Assembly (NCBI GenBank): GCA_040510575.1
Contig: JBEVIU010000062.1
Coordinates: 1 to 23,584 of the forward strand
DNA length: 23,584 nt
Direction: 5' to 3'
DNA from: DASUMF01 sp040510575
GTDB lineage: Bacteria > Actinomycetota > Acidimicrobiia > IMCC26256 > DASPTH01
Shown here: one piece after another, positions 14,876-22,946 of the stretch
Numbering within the stretch: position 1 is the first letter of the stretch
Layout of the letters: each line of letters opens with the position of its first letter
The notes under the pieces: generated by a model
What the model was told of the DNA's origin: nothing
The model's input: the letters and a program-made list of their open reading frames with translations, nothing else
The model's database searches: none
Program-made: the position numbers and the translations under genes

Positions 14876-15030
14876 GAACTGACTCTCATCGGCGCGGGAT
14901 TGAACGGTCAAGTTCACGGAGCCGTACGTCGAGTGGTTCGGGCCGCCGCTGGAATTCGGCGGTCGTTCCCCAGTCGAGGGACACCGCTCGAGTCGTCGTG
15001 CTGCGACGCTCGGCGCTCGCCCCGAGCCCG

Positions 15031-15999
15031 TCAGCTCCCGAATGCGAAGTCCTCGATGAGTGCGACCAGCACCAGCGGCTGGTCGCTCTGCACCGCGTGA
15101 CCGGCGCCCGGCACCACCTCGTAGCGCACCGACGGGAGTCGCCGCTGGAATTCGGCGACGTCCTCGTCGAGCACGAACTTCGACTCGCCGCCCCGCACGA
15201 GCATCGTCGGCACGGTGATCGTGCTCACCTCGTCCCACATGGGCGTGAAGTCGGCCCAGTTGCGCGCCGACACGGGCGGCGCGTCGGGGTCGACGCGATC
15301 GGCGCGTCCGCCCATGAGGTCGTAGCGCCAAGTCCACTTCCCGTCGTCGGTCCGGTACGAATTGTGGCGCACGCCGCGGCGCACGCCCGACGCGCCGCGG
15401 TAGGGACTGAGCGCGATGGCAGCGTCGGCCATCTCCTCGAACGTGTCGTACGTGGGCTGCGCGCCGATCAACCCGACGGTGCCGCGCTCCATCGTGCTCA
15501 TCGAGCGATCGGGGTTGTTCACGGAAGGTGTGACGTCGACGATCACGGCACGACGACACAGGTCAGGGCGCTTGGCTGCGAAGTGGGTCGCGGTGGCGCC
15601 GCCCAGCGACATGCCGACGACCGCCATCGCGTCGGGCGCGAGCTGCGGCATCGCGATCTCGAGCGCCTCGACGTTGTTCCACGGCCCGTAGTTGCGGTCG
15701 TCGCGGCGGTACGAGCGTCCGTGGCCCGGAAGGTCGAACGCGATCGCCGGACGGCCGAGGAACAGCGCGACGTAGTCCCAGGTATGCGCGTTCTGGCCGC
15801 CGCCGTGGAGGAACACGAGCTCGGGATCGTCACTCCCCCACTTGATGTAGCTCAGCCGTTGCCCTGGTTCGATCTCCAGGTAGCCGCGGCTGATCTCGGG
15901 TCGTCCCTCGAACGGCTGGTCCCACTCCTCTGCGTTCTCGTGGAGCAGGCCGAACTCGTCGTAGTCGTCGACCTCGAGCGTGTCATCGACCGTCGTCAT
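15031..15999 (-). CDS. Alpha/beta hydrolase
   Basis: A 322-residue alpha/beta-fold hydrolase. HGGG at 65-68 with the following AHTW forms the oxyanion region, FDLPGHGRS at 89-96 is typical, the elbow VVGMSLGG holds Ser131, and VVPGAGHAV gives His301 as catalytic base. A strand PTMLVRGGESKFV supplies the acid region. No signal peptide is present. The ATG at 15999 has GAGGA 8 nt upstream and is preferred to an open extension reaching 16167 that would overlap the PPOX-fold gene. A 7-bp inverted repeat lies at 16013-16032, directly before the start. The fold also covers C-C bond hydrolases of ring cleavage (meta-cleavage hydrolases), so that role is possible; the exact reaction is not determined. 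Confidence 0.9.
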   Translation of the reverse strand: MTTVDDTLEVDDYDEFGLLHENAEEWDQPFEGRPEISRGYLEIEPGQRLSYIKWGSDDPELVFLHGGGQNAHTWDYVALFLGRPAIAFDLPGHGRSYRRDDRNYGPWNNVEALEIAMPQLAPDAMAVVGMSLGGATATHFAAKRPDLCRRAVIVDVTPSVNNPDRSMSTMERGTVGLIGAQPTYDTFEEMADAAIALSPYRGASGVRRGVRHNSYRTDDGKWTWRYDLMGGRADRVDPDAPPVSARNWADFTPMWDEVSTITVPTMLVRGGESKFVLDEDVAEFQRRLPSVRYEVVPGAGHAVQSDQPLVLVALIEDFAFGS

Positions 16000-16012
16000 C
16001 GCAGTGTCCTCT

Positions 16013-16032
16013 GCTGCGTCGAGGCACGCAGC
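16013..16032. promoter_or_regulatory. Inverted repeat before alpha/beta hydrolase gene
   Basis: GCTGCGT, six bases, ACGCAGC: a perfect 7-bp inverted repeat 14-33 nt before the ATG at 15999 and just upstream of its ribosome-binding site. It could be an operator or a short 5'-leader stem. Position and symmetry are the only evidence. Confidence 0.3.
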
Positions 16033-16076
16033 CGCCCCCGTGGCGCTTCTTTCGAATGCACCCGTCCGGCCACTTC

Positions 16077-16544
16077 CTAGTTGCCCGCGGGCAACTTGCG
16101 AAAGTCCCAGCTCACGATCTTGTCGGGGACGAGGCGAGCCCAGGCGTGGCGACCGTCGGGAACCCACGTGCCCCCGGAGTACTTCTCGCCGAACAGCCGC
16201 TCCGGCACCTCGAGCTCGGGGTTCGGGGTCGCCGTCCGCGGCGCGTCACCCACGACCTCGCAGCGCCCGATGAGCTCCACCCCCTGCAGCTCCCCGTAGC
16301 CGTGGCCGGTATCGATCACGACGCTCGCCCGCGGGTCGCGGATCATGTTGGTCCAGCGCTGGCTCTTCACGATCGAGTTCAACCAGAGCGCGGTGCCGTC
16401 CCACACGAACCACAGCGGCGACACGTGGGGTGCACCGTCGACCCCGACGGTGCCGACCCGGCACATGCGCTCGCGGGCGAGGAAGTCGTCGAGCTCCTCC
16501 CCCGACATCGCGATCCGACGGGCCCGCCGTTGCTCCTTCGCCAC
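16077..16544 (-). CDS. PPOX-class (pyridoxamine-oxidase-fold) oxidoreductase
   Basis: A 155-residue split-barrel protein. The segment from RVGTVGVDGAPHVSPLWFVW (29-48) through NSIVKSQRWTNMIRDPRASV (56-75) is the typical flavin/F420-binding core of the PPOX superfamily. Small actinobacterial members often bind F420 or act as FMN- or haem-binding proteins; which applies here cannot be told from sequence alone. The GTG start at 16544 has a GGGGAG site 6 nt upstream. It is divergent from the CoA-transferase gene (90 nt apart), so the two may share a control region. The hydrolase starts 77 nt downstream and may be co-transcribed. Confidence 0.87.
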   Translation of the reverse strand: MAKEQRRARRIAMSGEELDDFLARERMCRVGTVGVDGAPHVSPLWFVWDGTALWLNSIVKSQRWTNMIRDPRASVVIDTGHGYGELQGVELIGRCEVVGDAPRTATPNPELEVPERLFGEKYSGGTWVPDGRHAWARLVPDKIVSWDFRKLPAGN

Positions 16545-16561
16545 TGCACGCTCCCCTGTTC

Positions 16562-16585
16562 GTGTTCCCACCGCTGACCGAACAC
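16562..16585. promoter_or_regulatory. Divergent promoter region with inverted repeat
   Basis: GTGTTC, twelve bases, GAACAC: a perfect 6-bp inverted repeat in the 90-nt gap between the PPOX-fold gene (minus) and the first CoA-transferase (plus). A TAACTATTA stretch at about 16589, the only A/T-rich patch there, could be a -10 element for the plus-strand genes. Both assignments are tentative. Confidence 0.3.
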
Positions 16586-16634
16586 TGCTAACTATTACCC
16601 GGCCGGTCCGGGCACGGAAGTCGACGGGGGATCC

Positions 16635-18074
16635 ATGGGCGAGCTCGAGGACAACGGCGCGGCGAGAGCGGTGTCGCGCCCGCTCGACGACCTGCGCGTG
16701 ATCGAGATCGGGTACGGCGTGGCCGCGCCGGTGTGCTGTCGCAACCTCGCCGAGTTCGGCGCCGACGTCATCAAGGTGGAGTCCGTGCGCCGTCCCGATT
16801 CGCTGCGCACGGTCGGCGCGGGGTGGATGCCGCCCGACGCACCGTGGGAGGTGCGCCGCGACACCGGCACCTCGATCAACGGCTTCACCTGCCCGCAGAA
16901 GCGCAGCGTCGGACTCGAGCTCGAAGGTGAAGGCGGCCGCGACGCGTTCCTCCGCCTCGTCGAGCGCAGCGACGTGGTGATCATGAACATGAGCGTCGAC
17001 GCGGTGGAAGAACTCGGGATCGGTGCGGCCGACCTGCAAGCGATCAACCCGCGCCTGGTGTTCATGAACATGGCGTCGTTCGGCGCGTTGCCCGGGCCCT
17101 ACCGTTCGTACCGCACGTGGGGAGGCAACCTCGCCGCGCTCTCGGGCGTGACCGAGCTCGTGGGGTGGCCCGACCGCGACCCGGTCGGCATGCCGATCTC
17201 GTTCCCCGACTACGTGTCCGCGCTCTGGGGTGCCACTGCTGTGATCGCGGCGATCCTGCGACGCGACGCGACGGGCGTCGGGTGCGACATCGACCTCGCG
17301 CAGTACCAGGTGGCGGTCGGCTGTCTGGGGCCGACCGTGACCGAAGCGCACCTCGGCGGTCCGACGCCGCATGCGACCGGCAACCGCGCCCCCGGCAGGG
17401 CGCCGCAGGGTGTGTACACCACGCGCGATCCGGACCGCTGGGTGGGGATCAGCGCGACCGACGATCGCGCGTGGGATGCGCTGGTCGGGGTCGACGGACT
17501 CGAGCACCTTGCGGCGGATCCCCGCTTCGCCTCCCCCGACGATCGGCTCACCCATCATGACGAGCTCGACCGCGCGCTGGAGCAGTGGACGTCGACCCGC
17601 ACCGACTGGGAGGCGACCGCCGAGCTCCAGCACGCGGGCGTCGCGGCCGCGCCGGTGATGGACCACTGGGACGTGCTCGCCGACCACCAGCTCGCGGCAC
17701 GCCGCTTCTTCCGGGTGTCGCCGAGCACCCGCTTCGGCGGCGAGCTCACGTACGGCCAGGCCGCACACCTCCCCGACGCGCCGAGGGTCGCCGACCGGGC
17801 GGGGCCCGCGTTCGGCGAGCACACCCGCGAGGTGCTCCTCGAGGTCGGCTTCAGCGCGAGCGAGATCGACGCCCTCGTCGCGGTCGAGGTCGCGCACGAG
17901 ATGCCGCACCCCGAGCTCCACCTCGAGCGGCCGTTCCTCCACTGGATCCCGCGCGTCATGCGGCTCCCCTGGCCCGAGAGCAGCATCGATCCGGCCCGCA
18001 TCGTGTTCGATCGCCTCGCGGGCCGCGACTGGAGCTCCGCCGACGACGACACGCCGCACGAGGCCGGCACGTGA
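16635..18074 (+). CDS. CaiB/BaiF family CoA-transferase, first subunit
   Basis: A 479-residue class III CoA-transferase, longer than the usual 380-430 because of a C-terminal extension of about 80 residues. The opening LDDLRVIEIGYGVAAPVCCR and FGADVIKVE (41-49) are family hallmarks. The conserved catalytic Asp that forms the acyl-enzyme anhydride is probably Asp192 in ISFPDYVSALWGA. The reaction moves CoA between a donor acyl-CoA and an organic acid. The ATG has a GGGGGA site 5 nt upstream. The next gene, a second member of the family, overlaps by 4 nt, so a hetero-oligomer is likely, as in benzylsuccinate CoA-transferase BbsEF. It would activate an acid intermediate; the acid is unknown. Confidence 0.93.
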   Translation: MGELEDNGAARAVSRPLDDLRVIEIGYGVAAPVCCRNLAEFGADVIKVESVRRPDSLRTVGAGWMPPDAPWEVRRDTGTSINGFTCPQKRSVGLELEGEGGRDAFLRLVERSDVVIMNMSVDAVEELGIGAADLQAINPRLVFMNMASFGALPGPYRSYRTWGGNLAALSGVTELVGWPDRDPVGMPISFPDYVSALWGATAVIAAILRRDATGVGCDIDLAQYQVAVGCLGPTVTEAHLGGPTPHATGNRAPGRAPQGVYTTRDPDRWVGISATDDRAWDALVGVDGLEHLAADPRFASPDDRLTHHDELDRALEQWTSTRTDWEATAELQHAGVAAAPVMDHWDVLADHQLAARRFFRVSPSTRFGGELTYGQAAHLPDAPRVADRAGPAFGEHTREVLLEVGFSASEIDALVAVEVAHEMPHPELHLERPFLHWIPRVMRLPWPESSIDPARIVFDRLAGRDWSSADDDTPHEAGT

Positions 18075-19291
18075 CGGGGAGCGAGGCACCCGGGCTGCTC
18101 GCGGGGACGCGCGTCGTCGATCTCGCCGGCGAGGCGCTCACCTACGCGGGCCGCATGTTCGCCGACCTCGGCGCCGACGTGATCCTCGTCGAGCCGACCT
18201 CAGGCACGGAGGCGCGCCACGTGCCGCCACTCGTGACCATGACCGACGGCGTCGCGGTGAGCGCGCACTTCGCGTTCATGGCCGCGGGCAAGCGCTCGCT
18301 CGCGCTCGACACCGCCGTCCCGGCCGGTCGCGCCATCCTCGACCGGCTCGTGCAGGTCGTCGACATCGTGCTCGTGCCGGGCGACCTCGACGAGCGGCGC
18401 AACCGGGGCCTCGATCCGGCGACGGTGCGCGCGCTCAGCGACCGCGTCATCGTCACGTCGGTCACCGCGTTCGGCAGCGACGGGCCGCGGCGCCACTGGC
18501 GCGGTTCCGACATGATCGGCTGGGCGACGAGCGGCGCGATGTACGGCATCGGCGACCCCGACCGGCCGCCCGTCGCACCGGGCGGCGGCCTCGCCGACGC
18601 GGCCGCTGCGTTGAACGCGGCGATGGGTTCGATGCTCGCGCTGCGGGCCCGGCAACGGAACGGTGGGACCGGACAGGTCGTCGACATCTCGCAGCAGGAA
18701 GCGGTGCTGAGTGTGTCGATGGAGGCGGGGCCGCTCCTGACGATGGAAGGACAGCCACAACAGCGCGCCGGCCGTCGACGCATGGCCGCGCACGGCGTGT
18801 TCCCCGTGCAGGACGGCATGGTCGAGATCGTGGCGTTCCTGCCGACGCAATGGGACGCGATGGCGGAGTGGCTCCACGACGAGCTCGGCATCGAGGAAGT
18901 GATGATGGACGAGTTCCGTGGCGGCTCCGCGTCGCGCTTCTTGTACTCGGACCTCATCGAGGGGTGGGTGCTCGAGCTGTGCAGCCGCTACACGAAGCAG
19001 GACTTCTTCCACGAGGCGCAGCGGCGCCGGGTGCCCTGCGGATCGATCAACAGCGCCGCCGATCTGCTCACCGACCCCCACCTCGACGCGGTGGGCGCGT
19101 GGGTCGACGTCGCGCACCCCGAGGTCGCCTCGGTGCGACTCCCGCGCGCGCCGGTGCGGATCGACGGCGTCGCCGCGCCGGTGGGCGCGGTGCCCGGCAT
19201 CGGCGAGCACACCGACACGGTGTTGCGCGAGGTGCTCGGCGCGACCGACCGCGAGATCGCCGCGCGCCGCGCCGACGGCACCATCGCCTGA
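18071..19291 (+). CDS. CaiB/BaiF family CoA-transferase, second subunit
   Basis: A 406-residue class III CoA-transferase with LLAGTRVVDLAGEALTYAGR at the start and ADLGADVILVEP at 31-42. The likely catalytic Asp is Asp176 in GGGLADAAAALNA. RNGGTGQVVDISQQEAVL around 197-214 is the segment following the Asp in this family. The GTG start overlaps the stop of the preceding paralogue (GTGA), so the pair is translationally coupled. Both members keep the Asp, so neither is obviously a dead subunit. The stop lies only 7 nt from the convergent AttH/CrtC-like gene. Confidence 0.93.
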   Translation: MTGSEAPGLLAGTRVVDLAGEALTYAGRMFADLGADVILVEPTSGTEARHVPPLVTMTDGVAVSAHFAFMAAGKRSLALDTAVPAGRAILDRLVQVVDIVLVPGDLDERRNRGLDPATVRALSDRVIVTSVTAFGSDGPRRHWRGSDMIGWATSGAMYGIGDPDRPPVAPGGGLADAAAALNAAMGSMLALRARQRNGGTGQVVDISQQEAVLSVSMEAGPLLTMEGQPQQRAGRRRMAAHGVFPVQDGMVEIVAFLPTQWDAMAEWLHDELGIEEVMMDEFRGGSASRFLYSDLIEGWVLELCSRYTKQDFFHEAQRRRVPCGSINSAADLLTDPHLDAVGAWVDVAHPEVASVRLPRAPVRIDGVAAPVGAVPGIGEHTDTVLREVLGATDREIAARRADGTIA

Positions 19292-19298
19292 CCCCGCG

Positions 19299-20312
19299 TC
19301 ATGCCCAGAGTCGGGCGGCGCGCAACGCGTCGAGCACCGGGCCGTGGGCGCCGGACTGGTCTTCGCCGTAGCCGCGTGCGCCGTCCCACTCCCAGTGGAA
19401 GTAGCCGGTGCCTTGACCGCGCTCGCCGTGGTGGCTCACGAGCTCGCCGACGGCAGAGAGTTCACGGCCGTGCTCGTCGACCGCGTCCAGCCAGATGGTG
19501 CGCATCCAGTCCATCTCGGGATCGAACTCGCAGCGGCGGTTCCCGTCGACGAGCAAGCCGTACTTGCCGTCGCGCACGAGGTAGCCGGTCGTCACGTAGT
19601 CGCGGGCCTTGCCGTCGTAGAGGCACGGCTGCGTGTAGGCGAGAAACATGTTGTCGGCGTCCTGGGTGGCGAACACGTAGCCGATGCCGAACGGGCTGTA
19701 CGGCGGGCGGTTCGCGTCGGCCGGATCGCGCGGCTCGCGCGGCTTGCCGGTGCGGCTCCCCGGGGGCCGCGGACCGGGACGTGGGCCCCACGAGCGGTCA
19801 CGGACCGACAGCGAGTCGATGTCGATCGTCTCGCCGTTGAGCTCGATCTGTCCGGTGACGTGCATCGCCTGGTCGAAGTGGCGGCCCCGCCAGAACGGCG
19901 CCACGCCGATCGGGTGCGAGTGCGGCTCGCGCAGCCCCTCGAAGAGGAGGTCGGCTTCGAACTTGCCCGGATCGCTGCGCTGCACGCGGTACTTCATGAG
20001 CGGCTCGAGCATCTCGATGCGGTTGCCGTTCGGTAGCTCGATGTCGCGCAGATCCATCGCGTCCTTGTCGACGAGCGGCAGCTCGCGCTCGTTGACCTGG
20101 TACAGCGAGCCGGCAGGCGAGTCGTCCCACACCCACGCTCCACCGTTGCAGATGCCCTGGTTGAACAAGACCTGGTTGTAGAACCATCCGCCGAGCTTGC
20201 GCTCCGGGTCGTGGAACGACACCCAGAACGTCTCCGTCTCGTACGGGTGGTCGCTGTACGGGTGGAAGTTGTCGTCGTCGGGAGTGATCGGGACGACATC
20301 GCCTCGCTCCAT
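19299..20312 (-). CDS. AttH/CrtC-like (DUF7064/7065-type) protein
   Basis: A 337-residue protein of uncertain function. The segment RDRSWGPRP at 171-179 with its surroundings recalls the lipocalin-like AttH/CrtC-related proteins annotated as DUF7064/DUF7065; that comparison is from memory. It is rich in Trp, Tyr and Gly and beta-strand-like throughout, with a Pro-rich linker (PGPRPPGSRTGKPREPRDPA) in the middle. No signal peptide is seen. The ATG at 20312 has AGGAG 7 nt upstream. It follows the phosphotransferase-like gene by 53 nt and ends the nitroreductase operon. CrtC hydrates carotenoid double bonds, so lyase, hydratase or isomerase action on an isoprenoid-like compound is conceivable but unproven. 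Confidence 0.75.
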   Translation of the reverse strand: MERGDVVPITPDDDNFHPYSDHPYETETFWVSFHDPERKLGGWFYNQVLFNQGICNGGAWVWDDSPAGSLYQVNERELPLVDKDAMDLRDIELPNGNRIEMLEPLMKYRVQRSDPGKFEADLLFEGLREPHSHPIGVAPFWRGRHFDQAMHVTGQIELNGETIDIDSLSVRDRSWGPRPGPRPPGSRTGKPREPRDPADANRPPYSPFGIGYVFATQDADNMFLAYTQPCLYDGKARDYVTTGYLVRDGKYGLLVDGNRRCEFDPEMDWMRTIWLDAVDEHGRELSAVGELVSHHGERGQGTGYFHWEWDGARGYGEDQSGAHGPVLDALRAARLWA

Positions 20313-20365
20313 TGCATTCTCCTCATCCCAGATCAGGGGTCGGATGGTCGTGGGCCGGCCGCGTG

Positions 20366-21772
20366 TCAGATCAGCGCGGGCCAGGCACGTTCGTACATCG
20401 CGCCGGACGACGGCTTCATCAGCCAGTCGTCGCGGATCAGCCGGTTCCAGTGGTAGAGGAGGTAGTCGTCGAAGTCGACCTTGTCCTCGCGTGCTGCGTC
20501 GGCGAGCGCGACCCGGCCGTCGTCGACTGACTCCGGCGTGTGCCCGAGCAGGCGCTGAAGGTCGTCGAGCTCGTTCGTCTCGAACTTCGCGCCGTTGCGG
20601 TCGATCTCCTTCAGGTACTTCACCTGGCGTGCCGCACCCTTGGCCAGGTTCGACGCGACGCGGTCGTCGACGCGCTCGACGATGCCCTTGAGCTGGTCGA
20701 GCACGACGTCGTACAGGTACGCGTGGCCGCCGGGTTGCGCCTCGTCGCCGATGTCACGACCGGGGAGCTCGATGCCCATGGCATCGGCCTGCGCGGTGAG
20801 GCGCATGCGTCGGTGGAGCATGCTCATGATGAAGCCGCTGCCGTCGGCGGTGCGGTCGACTGCGGCGTCGCCGCCGCCCGCCATCATCGCCTGACGACGC
20901 CGCTCCGCGGCTTGCCCCATGTCGGCGAGCCCGAAGCTGGCACCGAGGCGGGCGCACGCGTTGAGCCGGTAGTAGCGCACGCGATCGGCGTCGACCGTGA
21001 TCCCGCTCGTCGCCTCGTACTCGCGGAGCCGCGCCGGGAAGTCGGGCCAACCGTGCTGGGTCGAGCGCCACGACAGCCACGCGATGTCGTCCATGGGATC
21101 GCCGAGGTGCGCGAGCTCCCAGTCGATGATGGCGGTGACACGATCGCCGTCGTACATGAAGTTGCCGGGGCCGGTGTCGCCTTGCACGAGTACCGGCTCG
21201 CCGTCGAAGTCGGGGATCTGCCCGAGCAGGTGCTCGAGCTGGACGCGCGCCAGGAGATCGATCGGCTCCTTCGCGTCCTCGGCCTCGAACGACTCCTTGA
21301 TCCCGGCGAGCTGGTCGGCCTGGTGCTCCCGGACCGACTTCACCGGCCCGAAGCTCGGGAGCGCGAGCGCACGCGCACCGGCGCGATGCCACGTGGCGAG
21401 ATGGCGCATGAAGTCCTGCGCGACCGCGAGCGCCACGTCGGGATCGCGCGGCGCGTGGAACCATGCCTGACCGCGTGCGCGGTCGACGAGGAACACGTCG
21501 AGGGCTTCGTCGACTCCCCACACGTGCGGGATGGGGATCCCGAGCGGCTCCAGCGCGCGGTACACCTCGGCCTCGCGGTCGAACCCCATGAACGAGCCGA
21601 CACCGCCGCGCCCGCCGCGCTGGAGGAACAGCTCCCGTGCCGAGCCGTCGGGCATCCCGACGTCGACGGAGAACCCGGTACGTCCACCCGCCGGGATCTG
21701 CTGCATCGAGACGATCTCGCCGCCGACGGCCTGCTCGACCCAGGTGGTGATGGCGGGATCGACGTCGGCCAT
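20366..21772 (-). CDS. Aminoglycoside-phosphotransferase-fold kinase-like protein
   Basis: A 468-residue protein. The APH-type kinase core occupies about residues 20-250: a nucleotide-loop region near 28-40 (AGGRTGFSVDV), the catalytic loop QGDTGPGN at 197-204, in which Asp199 and Asn204 are kept but the usual His is Gln197, and the metal-binding IDWE with Asp217. About 200 further residues form a helical C-terminal extension. Relatives occur beside acyl-CoA dehydrogenases and CoA ligases in catabolic clusters and may phosphorylate hydroxylated acyl intermediates. It overlaps the nitroreductase stop by one base (TGATG), so the two are coupled. It is unlikely to be an antibiotic-resistance gene given its context and length. 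Confidence 0.85.
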   Translation of the reverse strand: MADVDPAITTWVEQAVGGEIVSMQQIPAGGRTGFSVDVGMPDGSARELFLQRGGRGGVGSFMGFDREAEVYRALEPLGIPIPHVWGVDEALDVFLVDRARGQAWFHAPRDPDVALAVAQDFMRHLATWHRAGARALALPSFGPVKSVREHQADQLAGIKESFEAEDAKEPIDLLARVQLEHLLGQIPDFDGEPVLVQGDTGPGNFMYDGDRVTAIIDWELAHLGDPMDDIAWLSWRSTQHGWPDFPARLREYEATSGITVDADRVRYYRLNACARLGASFGLADMGQAAERRRQAMMAGGGDAAVDRTADGSGFIMSMLHRRMRLTAQADAMGIELPGRDIGDEAQPGGHAYLYDVVLDQLKGIVERVDDRVASNLAKGAARQVKYLKEIDRNGAKFETNELDDLQRLLGHTPESVDDGRVALADAAREDKVDFDDYLLYHWNRLIRDDWLMKPSSGAMYERAWPALI

Positions 21773-22452
21773 CAGCTGCCCGGCTTCTCGAACGCGGCAC
21801 CGGCGAACGTGCCCACGGTGGTGAATTCCTCCACCGGCGCGCGCTTCAATTTTGTGATCTCGCGCACCGGGCGGCCGAGGGGCAGCATCGTCACGAGGAT
21901 GAACTCGTCGGGGATGCCGAGCACCTCACGGAACGCCGGCTCCTGTCGGGCCAACACCGATGTGAGGTGCCCGCCGTATCCGACGTCGCGCGCGGCCAGC
22001 AGGATGTTGTGCGCGAACGGGAAGGCCGACCCGCCCGCCGTGACCGGCACCCGGCCCATCCCGCTGTCGACGCTCGACGCCGCGGTGGTGTCGAGGAGGA
22101 TCGCCAGCAACACCGGCGCGGTGGCGATGTGGCTGTGCTCGAACGGCAACGGCACCTCGCGCGCTTCGGCGAGGTCGATCTGCGGCGGGTTCCCGTCGTT
22201 CGAGGCGACGAACGGGACCAGCCCGGCGCGGTGGAACCCCATGTACTCACGCATGCCGAGGTCGTACAGCTCCGCGATGCGTTGCTTCGTCTCCGGGTCA
22301 CGAACCACGATCACCCGCCACGCCTGGCGGTTCCCGCCGTTGGGCGCGAACCGCGCGTGCTCGAGGATGTCGTACAGCACGTCGTCGGGAACGTCGTCCG
22401 TCGTGTACTCACGACTGGCCGGCGTCGTGCGCATCGCTGCGCGCAGTTCCAT
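21772..22452 (-). CDS. Nitroreductase-family flavoprotein
   Basis: A 226-residue nitroreductase-fold protein. The opening MRTTPASREYTTDDVPDDVL matches the R-x-S-x-R-x-(Y/F) start of the family, and EHARFAPNGGNRQAWRVIVV at 31-50 is the FMN-binding signature. FAHNILLAARDVGYGGHLTS is the second conserved helix, and GIPDEFILVTMLPLGRPV near the C-terminus closes the fold. It would reduce a substrate with NAD(P)H through FMN, for example an enone, quinone or nitro group. The ATG at 22452 has AGAGGTGA 4 nt upstream. The frame is open upstream to 22713 through a P450 remnant, but that extension is not part of the protein. Confidence 0.92.
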   Translation of the reverse strand: MELRAAMRTTPASREYTTDDVPDDVLYDILEHARFAPNGGNRQAWRVIVVRDPETKQRIAELYDLGMREYMGFHRAGLVPFVASNDGNPPQIDLAEAREVPLPFEHSHIATAPVLLAILLDTTAASSVDSGMGRVPVTAGGSAFPFAHNILLAARDVGYGGHLTSVLARQEPAFREVLGIPDEFILVTMLPLGRPVREITKLKRAPVEEFTTVGTFAGAAFEKPGS

Positions 22453-22469
22453 GCTCACCTCTCGACGTT

Positions 22470-22704
22470 CAACGTTCCAGGATCCCGACGGCCGCGCGTC
22501 ACCAGACGAGTGGCTCCGACGGTGCCGCTCCTCCACCGCGATCTGCAATTCGAGCCTAGCGAGGTGCGATCCCAGGCAGCGGTGCGGTCCGGTCGCGAAC
22601 GCGATGTGGCGGTTGACCGGACGGTCCATGTCGAACACACCCGTGTCGGGGAACTCGCTCGGGTTCCGATCGGCGGGCCGCCCGCGTCGTTCAGCGCGGC
22701 GATG
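22470..22704 (-). pseudogene. Degraded C-terminal fragment of a fifth cytochrome P450
   Basis: Between the regulator and the nitroreductase one minus-strand frame encodes ADRNPSEFPDTGVFDMDRP, then HIAFATGPHRCLGSHLARLE and EERHRR. This is an unmistakable P450 meander, haem loop (Cys codon at 22576-22578) and L-helix. The frame has a stop at 22714-22716, and no I-helix or ExxR motif is found upstream in any frame. The haem loop is closest to that of the P450 at 3206-4465. The remnant runs without a stop into the nitroreductase frame. It is best read as what is left of a P450 gene after deletion and frameshift; a sequencing error alone would not remove two thirds of the gene. Confidence 0.8.
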
Positions 22705-22946
22705 CCCTTCGTGTCACCGTCGACGATCGCCTGGTCGGCGGGCGCCAGGTCGCCCTCACCACCCACCGCGGAGCCGACGTTGCCGAGTAACGCCATGCCG
22801 ATCTTCACGGTTCCACTCGCGCTGCGCCGTCTCGACATCGTTCCCCCCGGTTCGCGCGCCAACGAGTCGGCCATTCCTGAGATTGGCGCAGTGCGCCGCA
22901 TCATGGCACAGTCCGCCAGGATCGGCGAGACGCCCGGCCCGGCGGT
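22705..22946. other. Unassigned stretch between P450 remnant and TetR-type gene
   Basis: Together with the P450 remnant this makes a 494-base stretch with no intact gene. One minus-strand frame (22455-22904) stays open and reads IGMALLGNVGSAVGGEGD followed later by GDTKGIAALNDAG. These words faintly resemble the beta-strand region just before the P450 meander, possibly in a shifted frame, but the match is too weak to assign. No convincing promoter or repeat was seen. Confidence 0.35.

Noticed and set aside
16545..18089. Long minus-strand extension upstream of the PPOX-fold gene
   Set aside because: It is antisense to the first CoA-transferase and has no family resemblance; the GTG at 16544 with a good ribosome-binding site is the real start.
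20366..21772. Aminoglycoside resistance gene
   Set aside because: Only the kinase fold is shared; the length, C-terminal extension and coupling to a nitroreductase point to metabolism rather than resistance.
22453..22638. A P450-nitroreductase fusion starting at GTG 22638
   Set aside because: The P450 part is only a C-terminal remnant, and the nitroreductase has its own ATG with a strong ribosome-binding site at 22452.
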